Source: a virus. Taken from it: 44,171 nucleotides of DNA. The position numbers and the translations under genes are program-made. Under the pieces are notes generated by a model that was not told the DNA's origin, searched no databases, and was given only the letters and a program-made list of their open reading frames with translations. Positions 23,580 to 31,699 of this stretch are shown piece after piece (positions within the stretch are counted from its first letter, which is position 1; each line of letters starts with the position of its first letter). The DNA is taken from IMG/VR virus record IMGVR_UViG_3300000265_000005, positions 1-44,171 of that record. One strand, given 5' to 3'.

Positions 23580-25291
23580 TAACATTTAAAAAGATAATGT
23601 ACAAAAACTTCCTATCTACAGGTAATATACCTATAGAAGTTGAGTTAGATAAATCACACACAACACTAATAGTAGGTCAAAACGGATCAGGTAAATCTAC
23701 TTTACTTGACGCCTTATGTTTTGTTTTATTCAACAAGCCATTTAGAATTATAAAAAAAGATCAGATAGTAAACTCAATAAACAATGCTGAATGTATTGTA
23801 GAAATAGATTTTACTGTAGGTCAAAAACAATATAGAATTATACGTGGCATAAAACCTAACATATTTGAAATCTATTGTGATGGTACTCTTTTAAATCAAG
23901 ACGCCAATAGTATAGACTATCAAAAATATCTAGAACAAAATATAATGAGACTTAATTACAGGTCTTTTTTACAAGTAGTGTTATTAGGTGCTTCATCATA
24001 CGAACCATTTATGAAGATGAAACCCAGATACAGACGAGAAGTTGTGGAAGAGATATTAGACATTAGAGTATTCGGACTTATGGATTTAATATTAAGAAGC
24101 CAACAATCAGACCTGGCTAAAAAGGTTATAGAAATGAAACATCGTGCTGATCTAATACAAACCAAGTACGAAACAGAGTTAAATCACTTCAATGCTATCT
24201 CCGACCTTAATATGAACGACCTAGATGGTAAGAAACAGCTGGTCAACAAAAATAAAGAAGATAGTAAAGAGTATAGTAAAAAGATAGAAGAATTAAATGA
24301 ACAAATAGGTTATAAGAAAAAAGATGTAGAAAATAAAGATAAAGTACAAACAAAGGTAGGCCAACTATCTAAACTAGAAGCTAAGATAGAGACTAATCTT
24401 TCTACCCACCAGAAAACATTAGAGTTTTTTGAAAAAAATGATAACTGTCCTACGTGTACACAACCTATAGATCAAGATTTTAAATCAAAAAAGACAGAGT
24501 CAATCAGACAAAAAGTAAAAACTCTATCAGATGGTATGGAAGAAATACTAAATGAAATAGCTAATACAGAATTAAAACTAACAGAAATGAACAAAGTATC
24601 TCAAAAGATACATGAACTAAATATTGATATATCTAAATTTGAAACTTCTTTAGATGAGATAAATAAGTTTAGCAATAGAATACATGAAGAAATAAGATTG
24701 TTAGAAAACAAACAAGTTGATGGTAAAGAGATTGAGGCACAACTAGAAGAACTTAATAAACAGTTAGAAGAAACTAAGGTTGAAAGAGATAGAATAGTTG
24801 AACAAAAAAATTATGTAGATATATTAAGAGAGATACTAAATGACAGAGGTGCCAAGGCACAGATTATACGTAAGTATGTTCCAATAATGAACAACTTAAT
24901 TAATCAACACTTACAGGCAATGGATTTCTTTGTATCGTTTCATCTAGATGAGGAGTTTAATGAAACAGTAAAGAGTAGATTCAGAGATACCTTTAACTAT
25001 AATAACTTTAGTGAGGGTGAAAAAATGAGAATAGACCTTGCATTATTATTTACATGGAGACACATAGCTAAGATGAAAAATAGTACAAACACCAATCTAT
25101 TAATACTAGATGAAATATTTGATGGTAGTTTAGATGGTCAAGGTACAGATGATTTCTTTAAGATCATAACACAACTTACAAAAGAAAACATCTTTATTAT
25201 ATCACACAAAGGAGATATAATGTTTGATAAATTTACTAATATAATTAAATATGAGAAGTATAAAAACTTCACAAGACTACAACCAGCATAG
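23576..25291 (+). CDS. 46: Recombination nuclease subunit gp46 (Rad50/SbcC-like)
   Basis: A 571-residue SMC-type ATPase (T4 gp46 is 560). Walker A is GQNGSGKS (about 34-41). A coiled coil of about residues 170-450 is broken by the zinc hook CPTC (NDNCPTCTQPID). The signature motif NFSEGEKMRIDLAL and Walker B NLLILDEIFDGSLDG lie near the C-terminus. It forms the gp46-gp47 end-processing complex. It starts with GTG, the sequence GTGA overlapping the gp47 stop, so expression is coupled. An AGGAGAT ribosome binding site for the next gene follows its stop. Confidence 0.95.
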   Translation: MITFKKIMYKNFLSTGNIPIEVELDKSHTTLIVGQNGSGKSTLLDALCFVLFNKPFRIIKKDQIVNSINNAECIVEIDFTVGQKQYRIIRGIKPNIFEIYCDGTLLNQDANSIDYQKYLEQNIMRLNYRSFLQVVLLGASSYEPFMKMKPRYRREVVEEILDIRVFGLMDLILRSQQSDLAKKVIEMKHRADLIQTKYETELNHFNAISDLNMNDLDGKKQLVNKNKEDSKEYSKKIEELNEQIGYKKKDVENKDKVQTKVGQLSKLEAKIETNLSTHQKTLEFFEKNDNCPTCTQPIDQDFKSKKTESIRQKVKTLSDGMEEILNEIANTELKLTEMNKVSQKIHELNIDISKFETSLDEINKFSNRIHEEIRLLENKQVDGKEIEAQLEELNKQLEETKVERDRIVEQKNYVDILREILNDRGAKAQIIRKYVPIMNNLINQHLQAMDFFVSFHLDEEFNETVKSRFRDTFNYNNFSEGEKMRIDLALLFTWRHIAKMKNSTNTNLLILDEIFDGSLDGQGTDDFFKIITQLTKENIFIISHKGDIMFDKFTNIIKYEKYKNFTRLQPA

Positions 25292-25299
25292 GAGATAAT

Positions 25300-26040
25300 A
25301 TGGGAAGTACACAAAAAAATGTAATGAAGAAGCCAAAAGTACAGATGAATAAGATTTCTGCTAATGTAAATAAACAGAGTCCTAAGTCATATACAGATAA
25401 GGCTACAGATATGATGAAGAAGAAACCAGAGACAGGTTTTATTACACCAACAGATAACATAGATGATGGTACTTTTAAACTAGTACCACCAAGAGACCCT
25501 AGAATACAATCAGCAATAGCACCTTTTTCAGATGACATGCTAGAAGAACATGGTATCAAGGATAGACAAGAACTATCAGATAAAATGTTTAAGACAATGT
25601 TAAAATATGGTGGTATAGGTCTTACAGCGAATCAGGTAGGATTACCTTTTAACATGTTTGTTTTAGGTGCTCACGATCATATAGAAAAAGGTTTAAAAAT
25701 GGCATGTTTCAATCCATTTATAGTTACTAAAAGTGAGGAAGAAGTAGTAATGAAAGAGGGTTGTTTAACTTTTCCTTTTGTATTCATATCAAAAACTAGA
25801 CCAAGAAAAGTAGTTGTTAAGTATGAAGACGAGAACGGTGCCTTACAAGAAGGCCACCTTGATGGTGTTGTTAGTAGAGTATTCCAACATGAGTACGAAC
25901 ACACGTTAGGCAAGACTTTTATAGATGGTGTATCTAAAATGAAACTAGATATGGCATATAAAAAAGCAGGAAAACAAATGAAAGCCTATGAAAAACATAA
26001 GAAAGCCATGGAAAAAGTAGATAATAGAATGATTCCATAG
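25300..26040 (+). CDS. def: Peptide deformylase with an N-terminal extension
   Basis: A 246-residue enzyme that would remove the formyl group from nascent proteins. All three motifs are present: motif I GIGLTANQ (105-112), motif II EGCLTFP (Cys145 is a metal ligand) and motif III QHEYEH (His197, catalytic Glu198, His201). Ordinary peptide deformylases have HEIDH or HELDH; here it is HEYEH. Phage versions are typically short, but this one carries about 65 extra Lys/Asn/Gln-rich N-terminal residues and a basic C-terminal tail. Marine phage deformylases are known and are thought to support host protein (often D1) synthesis. It has a good GGAGAT ribosome binding site. Confidence 0.9.
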   Translation: MGSTQKNVMKKPKVQMNKISANVNKQSPKSYTDKATDMMKKKPETGFITPTDNIDDGTFKLVPPRDPRIQSAIAPFSDDMLEEHGIKDRQELSDKMFKTMLKYGGIGLTANQVGLPFNMFVLGAHDHIEKGLKMACFNPFIVTKSEEEVVMKEGCLTFPFVFISKTRPRKVVVKYEDENGALQEGHLDGVVSRVFQHEYEHTLGKTFIDGVSKMKLDMAYKKAGKQMKAYEKHKKAMEKVDNRMIP

Positions 26041-26045
26041 TAGGC

Positions 26046-26074
26046 TTGACATTAAGGAAAGTTTATGATAGGAT
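26046..26074 (+). promoter_or_regulatory. Sigma-70-type promoter of the first DruA-like gene
   Basis: -35 TTGACA (26046-26051), 17-nt spacer, -10 TAGGAT (26069-26074). The expected +1 is 26081, the A of the ATG. AGGA inside the -10 could also be read as a ribosome binding site 7 nt before the ATG if transcription began upstream. Confidence 0.8.
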
Positions 26075-26080
26075 TACATT

Positions 26081-27421
26081 ATGACAGCAGTACCAAAAGA
26101 AGACTTTGATATACACGCTAAGCAAGATTTAGAAGGCGTTGAGAAAAAGTGGCAACAGTTTCAAGACGAAAATGATATATCTAATTTAGAAGATATAGAC
26201 GAGAGAGTACTTAAAGAAGCCATAGAAAAAGACCTTGGTTACGTGTCCAAAATGACAGTACAAGAGTATACATTATTTCAAAAGTGGCAAGAAGTACATA
26301 GAAAATATCCTACAACCGAATCAACTACACTGTATGGTACTGAAAAAATATTAACATCACCTGAACAAAGAACTCAAATAGATACAGTTAGAAACAATAT
26401 CTGGATTCCCGAATCACCTGAAGATTATGATAAGTTAGAACCTGTATTAGAATTTACAGATGATAGTACAAAGAATTTCAAAGGCAAAGCAGTAAGAACT
26501 GCCAAACTATCAGAGAACTGGAATACATTAAGAACTTTCCTATCTACTATGAAAAACAATAGTAATATTGGTAGACAGTTATTCTTTAATGTAAATGATA
26601 ATAGATCAGGTAAACATTTAGGTGTCATTTGTATATCTGGTGACTTTATGGATTTAACACCTAGAGACAGTGCTATTGGTTGGGATAGACAGAGTAAAAC
26701 TTTTGGTGGTATGATTAATCATACAGCAATTGGCTCTTCTATTGTACCAACACAACCACTAGGTTACAGTTACACAGGTGGTAAACTATTAGCATATCTA
26801 TGTTTATCAGATGAAGTACAGAGAATATGGCAAGAAAAGTATGGTGACAAACTAGTTGGTGTTACCACAACATCTTTATATGGTAAGGCAAAAGCAAATA
26901 CATTAAGTCAATACGATGGTTTAAAATACTGGAAACGTATGGGTTTTACTATGGGGTCAGTATCATATGAACCACAACCAGAAACTAAAAAACTAATTAA
27001 ACAATGGTTAAAGAAAAATCATACTAGAAAATACTTTGAATGGTATGAGGCAACAAGAGCCAACGGCCAACCATTAAAGAGAGATCATAAGAATAGATCA
27101 TATATGTTTACCTATTCTAAAATGGGTATAGATAAAAAACTAATTAAAACAGATCATGCTAGAGGTATCTATTTTGCAAGATTATATGAAAACACTTATG
27201 AGTATTTAAGAGGTGAAGTAAAAGATGACGGTCTAATATCTAGATTTGATTCGTCTACCGAAGCATTAGTTAAAGTATGGAAAGATAAACATGCCTCTAA
27301 AAGAATTAAAAACTTACTAGCAACCGATAGATTCTCTAAAGAATCACACTTCTATGATGATTTAATATACCTTGATTGGGAACAGTGCAAGGAAAAGTAC
27401 TTAAATCAGGTAGGGAGATAA
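26081..27421 (+). CDS. DUF4338/DruA-like protein, copy 1
   Basis: A 446-residue protein. Residues about 165-292 match what I know of the DUF4338 (DruA) family: GKHLGVICISGDFMDLTPRD, AIGWD (198-202), IVPTQPLGYSYTGGKLLAYL (221-240), a helix ending in QEKYG, then TTTSLYG and SQYDGLKYWKRMGFT. In DruA proteins the equivalent order is an LG-x-L strand, PRDRWIGWD, a conserved 'LASxxL' helix, YG, LLETFVD and a Y/W-rich 'GTCYRAANW' segment. DruA is a component of the Druantia anti-phage system; the biochemical activity is unsettled. The N- and C-terminal thirds are charged and unrecognised. A diverged paralogue is at 42689. The family link is from memory of the motif pattern, so it is moderate. Confidence 0.6.
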   Translation: MTAVPKEDFDIHAKQDLEGVEKKWQQFQDENDISNLEDIDERVLKEAIEKDLGYVSKMTVQEYTLFQKWQEVHRKYPTTESTTLYGTEKILTSPEQRTQIDTVRNNIWIPESPEDYDKLEPVLEFTDDSTKNFKGKAVRTAKLSENWNTLRTFLSTMKNNSNIGRQLFFNVNDNRSGKHLGVICISGDFMDLTPRDSAIGWDRQSKTFGGMINHTAIGSSIVPTQPLGYSYTGGKLLAYLCLSDEVQRIWQEKYGDKLVGVTTTSLYGKAKANTLSQYDGLKYWKRMGFTMGSVSYEPQPETKKLIKQWLKKNHTRKYFEWYEATRANGQPLKRDHKNRSYMFTYSKMGIDKKLIKTDHARGIYFARLYENTYEYLRGEVKDDGLISRFDSSTEALVKVWKDKHASKRIKNLLATDRFSKESHFYDDLIYLDWEQCKEKYLNQVGR

Positions 27422-27497
27422 CGAATCTACCATGAAAAATATAATGTTCTGGTTGTGTTCTTTCAAAAAGTAAGTAAAATCAACGATATTTAATGGC

Positions 27498-27526
27498 TTG
27501 ACTTTTCTGTATTTTCCATATAGGAT
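27498..27526 (+). promoter_or_regulatory. Sigma-70-type promoter of the HExxH-VWA gene
   Basis: -35 TTGACT (27498-27503), 17-nt spacer, -10 TAGGAT (27521-27526). The expected +1 is about 27533, 2 nt before the ATG at 27535 and downstream of an in-frame GTG at 27529. The preceding 75 nt hold no convincing gene. Confidence 0.8.
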
Positions 27527-27534
27527 AAGTGTAT

Positions 27535-29820
27535 ATGAAAAAAAATACCACTACAAATATTAGCCTTGACCAAAAAAGTCAACTAGCTAAACTTATCGCT
27601 ACAGAAAATATAACTATTCAACATAACAATGTACGTACTGCTTCGTTTGATGTAAAAAACAGAGTACTTACATTACCAATATTCAAAACAAAATCGCCAG
27701 ATGTTTATGACATGCTTATCGCCCACGAGTGTGCTCATGCTCTCTTTACTCCTTATAAGTCGTGGGCAAAAATTCAAGATGATGAGCTACGTGCTTATGT
27801 AAATGTTCTAGAAGATTGTAGAATAGATAAAAAAATACAAACACAATATCCTGGTGTAGTTAGAAACTACATTAATGGTTTTGATATTCTTAACAAAGCA
27901 AATTTCTTTGGTACTAAAGACAAAGATATTAATAAAGACTACATGTTAATTGATAAGATCAATATGTTTTATAAGTCTTCAAAAAGACTACCAATATTTT
28001 TCTCTACTTTAGATAATATCTGGATTAATAAAGTTAATGCTTTAAAATCATTTAAAGATGTTGTTGAGTTAGCCAAGAAGATGTTAGATTGGCAGAAAAA
28101 AGAAACTAAAAAACAAGAAAAAAATAGTGACTTTTCTGGTAGTAATCTAGATAAACTTTACAAACAACCAGATGACCATCAAAAACCTGATGAGTCAGAT
28201 AGTGAAGAACAAAATGAAGATCAAGAGTCTGCTGAAAAACAAGATGATGAAAAGCAAGACGGTGATCAAGAAGATGGTAACAACGAGTCGCAACAATCAA
28301 CTACTCATGGTGATGGTGCAGCTACAGTAGATGGTTCAGGTCTAGACTCTAGAAAATTTATTGCTATTACTGATAAGAAGTATCAAGAAAACACAGCAAA
28401 TATTACAGAGACAAAATACGATTACAGTTATGTTACTTTACCAGATACTAATCTAGAAAAAGTTGTTGTTAGAAATAAAACTTTCTTAAAAGAAATGAGA
28501 GAATATATCAAATCAGAAACTTATAATTATGCTAGTACAATTCAATATTTAAACTGGTTGAGAAATGACTTTAAAAAGTATCAAAGTGATAACATGAAAA
28601 CTGTTAACTATCTTGTTAAAGAGTTTGAAATGAAAAAATCTGCTACTGCTTACAAGAGAGCAAGTACTGATAAAACAGGTACTATTGATCCTCTTAAATT
28701 AAAAGATTACAGATTCAGTGATGATATATTCAAAAGATTAACTATCTTACCTACTGAAAAAAATCATGGTATGATGATGTTGTTAGATTGGTCTGGTAGT
28801 ATGTGTGCTGACCTTAAAAAGACTATTGATCAATTAATCAATCTAGTAATGTTTTGTAGAAAAATTAATATACCTTTTAAAGTATATGCATTTACAACTG
28901 AATATTGCCACAAGCAAGGCATAGCTCATAGAGATACCTCTTCAAAAAACTCTGTTTGGAAATACAAAGCAAACGATATGTTTTTAGAGAACTATAATTT
29001 AATTGAAATGGTAGATCATACTCTTAAAAAGAAAGAGTTAGAAGAGTCTCTTATGTATCTTTATAACATGGGTCTATGTTATGACAACCACACTAGAGCG
29101 TCATATTGGGATGCTAAACCACAATACGAGGGTAGTAGATTTCATATGCCTAGTCAATACAGTTTAGGTACTACTCCACTTAACGAAGCTTTAGTTACTT
29201 GTTTAAAACTAGTACCTTTGTTTAAAAAGAAATACAATATTGAGAAGATGACTTTTATTACCTTAACAGACGGTGGTGCCAATTACAGTGGTGATAGTAA
29301 ACTAATTGACGTTGATGGTAAACTTACCAAAAAACATAAAGATGATTTAAGAGGTTCTTTAAATGGTGGTGACAAGTATGTACCAGTTAGAACTGTTATT
29401 AAAGTTGGTAAAAAACAATATGTTAACGAAGATGGCAGATCACAATTAACTAATCAGTTGTTAGGTATGATTCAAAAAGAACATAACATTAAGACAATTG
29501 GTTTCTTTGTATTAAAACAAATTAAATGGTGGACTATTGGTGATTATGTTGAACACTGTAAAACATTTGAGCAAAGAGAAAAAGCTATGGCTGAGATCAA
29601 AAGTAAATTTACTAAAGAGAAGTGTGCCGTTGTAACTCACAAAGGTTATAACAAATATTTCTTACTTAATGGTAAATCTATGGCCGTTCAAAATACTGAC
29701 CTTTCCACGATAAAAGAAGACTCTAAACCAGGTCAAATTAAGAACTTATTCAGTAAAAGTATGAAAGGACGAATCACTTCTAGAACACTTTTAAACAAAT
29801 TCATAGAGGAGGTTGCCTAG
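27535..29820 (+). CDS. HExxH metallopeptidase-like and VWA-domain protein (CobT-like)
   Basis: A 761-residue protein. The N-terminal domain has a zinc-peptidase motif, HECAH (64-68), followed by an acidic helix (LRAYVNVLEDCRIDKKIQ), as in zincins. Residues about 195-270 are a Gln/Glu/Asp-rich linker. From about 412 there is a von Willebrand A domain with the metal-site motif DWSGSM (D418) and a later ITLTDGG. This architecture matches the 'CobT/peptidase' proteins of T4-like cyanophages, which pair with a MoxR/CobS-type ATPase, as here. Cobalt insertion into cobalamin is the classical CobST role, but the peptidase motif points to another substrate. The promoter position favours ATG 27535 over GTG 27529. 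Confidence 0.75.
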   Translation: MKKNTTTNISLDQKSQLAKLIATENITIQHNNVRTASFDVKNRVLTLPIFKTKSPDVYDMLIAHECAHALFTPYKSWAKIQDDELRAYVNVLEDCRIDKKIQTQYPGVVRNYINGFDILNKANFFGTKDKDINKDYMLIDKINMFYKSSKRLPIFFSTLDNIWINKVNALKSFKDVVELAKKMLDWQKKETKKQEKNSDFSGSNLDKLYKQPDDHQKPDESDSEEQNEDQESAEKQDDEKQDGDQEDGNNESQQSTTHGDGAATVDGSGLDSRKFIAITDKKYQENTANITETKYDYSYVTLPDTNLEKVVVRNKTFLKEMREYIKSETYNYASTIQYLNWLRNDFKKYQSDNMKTVNYLVKEFEMKKSATAYKRASTDKTGTIDPLKLKDYRFSDDIFKRLTILPTEKNHGMMMLLDWSGSMCADLKKTIDQLINLVMFCRKINIPFKVYAFTTEYCHKQGIAHRDTSSKNSVWKYKANDMFLENYNLIEMVDHTLKKKELEESLMYLYNMGLCYDNHTRASYWDAKPQYEGSRFHMPSQYSLGTTPLNEALVTCLKLVPLFKKKYNIEKMTFITLTDGGANYSGDSKLIDVDGKLTKKHKDDLRGSLNGGDKYVPVRTVIKVGKKQYVNEDGRSQLTNQLLGMIQKEHNIKTIGFFVLKQIKWWTIGDYVEHCKTFEQREKAMAEIKSKFTKEKCAVVTHKGYNKYFLLNGKSMAVQNTDLSTIKEDSKPGQIKNLFSKSMKGRITSRTLLNKFIEEVA

Positions 29821-29922
29821 ATGGTACTGGTATCAACAGTTATTTTAGGCTTGCTTTCTATGGTAAAACCTGATAGGATAAAGGATAAAAACAACGTAAC
29901 AAAAAGGATAACACTATGTTAA
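29821..29922 (+). CDS. Possible hydrophobic micro-protein (33 aa)
   Basis: ATG directly after the previous stop (TAGATG) begins a 33-codon frame, MVLVSTVILGLLSMVKPDRI and onward, ending inside the next gene's start. A GAGGAGG sequence (29806-29812) lies 8 nt upstream, the best Shine-Dalgarno match in the neighbourhood. Residues 2-15 are hydrophobic and could be a membrane segment. Against it: it overlaps the promoter of the next gene, and the GAGGAGG encodes the conserved-looking EEVA end of the preceding protein. Unrecognised. Confidence 0.35.
   Translation: MVLVSTVILGLLSMVKPDRIKDKNNVTKRITLC
29851..29879 (+). promoter_or_regulatory. Sigma-70-type promoter of the MoxR/CobS-like gene
   Basis: -35 TTGCTT (29851-29856), 17-nt spacer, -10 TAGGAT (29874-29879). 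Start expected near 29886, giving a 30-nt leader with an AAGGA ribosome binding site 8 nt before the ATG at 29916. Here TAGGAT is not placed as a ribosome binding site, which supports its reading as a -10 element. Confidence 0.7.
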
Positions 29923-31130
29923 CACTAAAACAAACACAATTTGTTGAACATGCTTATGCTATGTTTAATAAAAAAGAATTAACTGTAGAGCAGTTAAAGA
30001 AAGCCAATGTAAAATTTGGCTGTAAGTATGCTCCACAATGGTTGATTAAAAATAAAGATTACAAGTTAGGTAAATCTTTATTCAAATTACCTGTAGATGG
30101 TGAGGACGTTTCCGTACCCACAAAATCTGTAGTTAATACTAAAAAGACCACAGCAGTTGCTGAGGAAACTAAAAATGAGGCTGCTTATATTGTTTCATCT
30201 TTAGTTGGCGATATTGTTCCTAAAAAGGATCCTATATTCGTTCCTTTTGGTAACTATACAGATGTAAAATCTATCGTAAAGTCTGGTAGATTCTACCCTA
30301 TATTCATAACTGGTTTATCTGGTAATGGTAAAACTATGGGTGTAATTCAATCTTGTGCTGAGGCTAAAAAAGAATTAATCAGAGTTAACGTAACAATTGA
30401 AACCGATGAGGACGATCTATTAGGTGGTTATAGACTTAAAGATGGCCAAACAGTTTGGCAAAACGGTCCTGTTATTGAGGCAATGGAAAGAGGCGCTCTT
30501 TTATTATTAGATGAAGTTGATTTAGCTTCTAATAAAATCATGTGTCTACAACCAATACTTGAAGGATCAGGTGTGTACGTTAAAAAGATAAACAAGTTTG
30601 TTAAACCTGCTCCAGGTTTCAACATCGTTGCTACTGCCAATACTAAAGGTCAAGGTAGTGAAGATGGTAAGTTTATCGGAACTAACATTCTTAACGAAGC
30701 ATTTCTTGAAAGATTTCCTGTTACATTAGAGCAGAAATATCCAAGTACGGCTATTGAGAAAAAAATATTAACCAATACATTAAAGGCGGCTGGTAAAACA
30801 GACAAAGGTTTTATTGAGAAGTTGACTACATGGGCAGATGTAATCAGAAAAACCTACTTTGATGGTGGTGTAGATGAGATTATCTCAACAAGAAGATTAG
30901 TCCACATAACACAAGCTTATGCTATATTTAATAATAAAGTTAAAGCTATTACAATGTGTACTAATAGATTTGATGATGATACAAAAAATTCGTTTGTAGA
31001 GTTGTATACTAAAGTAGACTCTGGTTCAAGTGTTGAAGACATTATGGAACAGAATAGACAACAGGATATAGCTGCTCAATCGGATCCTGACGAGGATAAA
31101 GATGAGTCGGAAGACTCTGACAATATCTAG
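29916..31130 (+). CDS. MoxR/CobS-like AAA+ ATPase
   Basis: A 404-residue AAA+ protein. The N-terminal ~100 residues are basic with a helix-turn-helix-like start (TLKQTQFVEHAYAMFNKKEL). The ATPase core has Walker A GLSGNGKT (about 132-139), Walker B ALLLLDEVDLA (about 193-203), a sensor-like FNIVATANT, and an arginine-finger helix with FLERF. The C-terminus is acidic and disordered. MoxR-family ATPases work with VWA-domain partners to remodel or activate proteins, and the partner gene lies directly upstream. It is the 'cobS' of T4-like cyanophage annotations, but a vitamin role is not shown. Confidence 0.85.
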   Translation: MLTLKQTQFVEHAYAMFNKKELTVEQLKKANVKFGCKYAPQWLIKNKDYKLGKSLFKLPVDGEDVSVPTKSVVNTKKTTAVAEETKNEAAYIVSSLVGDIVPKKDPIFVPFGNYTDVKSIVKSGRFYPIFITGLSGNGKTMGVIQSCAEAKKELIRVNVTIETDEDDLLGGYRLKDGQTVWQNGPVIEAMERGALLLLDEVDLASNKIMCLQPILEGSGVYVKKINKFVKPAPGFNIVATANTKGQGSEDGKFIGTNILNEAFLERFPVTLEQKYPSTAIEKKILTNTLKAAGKTDKGFIEKLTTWADVIRKTYFDGGVDEIISTRRLVHITQAYAIFNNKVKAITMCTNRFDDDTKNSFVELYTKVDSGSSVEDIMEQNRQQDIAAQSDPDEDKDESEDSDNI

Positions 31131-31182
31131 TTTAGTGTAATCCTTGGTGGTGCTGTAGTGGGCACCACCGTTAAACTAGGAT
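31125..31182 (+). promoter_or_regulatory. Extended RNA hairpin upstream of the bS21 gene
   Basis: Outer stem CTAGTTTA (31127-31134) pairs with TAAACTAG (31172-31179). Inner stem TGGTGGTGC (from 31146) pairs with GCACCACC(G) (31162-31170) across TGTAGTGG. The two stems stack into one long stem with an asymmetric internal loop. No T run follows, so it is not an obvious terminator. It overlaps the AAA+ stop and could control bS21 translation or mark an RNA processing site. Confidence 0.55.
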
Positions 31183-31213
31183 AATTAAAAACAGAAAGGT
31201 AGCCACTAATTAT

Positions 31214-31420
31214 ATGTCTGGAATAAAAATAGATGTAAGAAACGGAAACGTAGAACAAGCATTGCGTGTATTAAAACGTAAGTATCTTAAAGATAATTTT
31301 TTAAAAACTTACAAAGAAAAAATGTATTTTGAAAAACCTTCGGATAAAAAACGAAGAAAAACAAAAGAAATGATTGCTAATAGCAAGAAAGCAAAAAAAT
31401 TACGTGAAAGAAATTTATAG
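31214..31420 (+). CDS. rpsU: Ribosomal protein bS21 (phage-encoded)
   Basis: A 68-residue protein matching bacterial S21 (71 residues in E. coli): IKIDVRNGNVEQALRVLKRK, then LKTYKEKMYFEKPSDKKRRK, ending in a Lys/Arg-rich helix. In E. coli bS21 sits on the 30S platform near the anti-Shine-Dalgarno region of 16S rRNA and helps initiation. Phage copies are known, including in a pelagiphage, and could replace the host protein on ribosomes. The upstream AAAGG is about 14 nt from the ATG, an unusually distant ribosome binding site. It is flanked by the hairpin at 31125 and the structured region at 31421. Confidence 0.92.
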   Translation: MSGIKIDVRNGNVEQALRVLKRKYLKDNFLKTYKEKMYFEKPSDKKRRKTKEMIANSKKAKKLRERNL

Positions 31421-31699
31421 ATTTAACGTTATATTTGATATATATATTATGGTCAAGGCTGCTCGTAAGTCCTTTTGACAGCGTTAAATGAAGCTTATAA
31501 GCTTCGGATACGGACTAACGTTTTTGGTGTTTTTATGGTCCTTAAATAAACGAAAACACCACTTATTGATATTCACTAGGGAACTGGTAGGGATCCTCAG
31601 CCTAGTGAATTTCTATAAGTACATACGTGCTTATATAATAGAAGTTGACCAATAGGTTGCATTTGGCTCCTGTGTTGGCTTCACTAAAAAAAGGAAAAA
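31421..31699 (+). ncRNA. Structured intergenic region: candidate RNA element or leader
   Basis: 279 nt without a supported gene but rich in perfect pairings. GAAGCT-tata-AGCTTC (31490-31505); GGTGTTTT (31526-31533) with AAAACACC (31553-31560); ATTCACTAGG (31571-31580) with CCTAGTGAAT (31601-31610), enclosing CTG/CAG and AGG/CCT; TATAAGTAC (31614-31622) with GTGCTTATA (31627-31635, one G-U). Long-range options: GGTCAA (31451-31456) with TTGACC (31645-31650); ATTTAACG (31421-31428) with CGTTAAAT (31482-31489), competing with CGTTA (31482-31486)/TAACG (31516-31520); and GTCC (31469-31472) with GGAC (31512-31515), which would make a pseudoknot. It is either a stand-alone RNA or the leader of the ParB-like gene (ribosome binding site AAGGAAA just before 31700). 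Confidence 0.55.

Noticed and set aside
27422-27497. A 13-codon frame starting at 27432 in the gap after the first DruA-like gene
   Set aside because: Too short, with no ribosome binding site, and nothing supports it beyond an ATG. I see nothing else in this gap apart from the promoter at 27498.
31475-31501. TTGACA within the structured region as a promoter -35
   Set aside because: The -10 position at 17 nt spacing is TAAGCT-like, and the better TATAAG is only 15 nt away. It also overlaps pairing regions of the proposed RNA.
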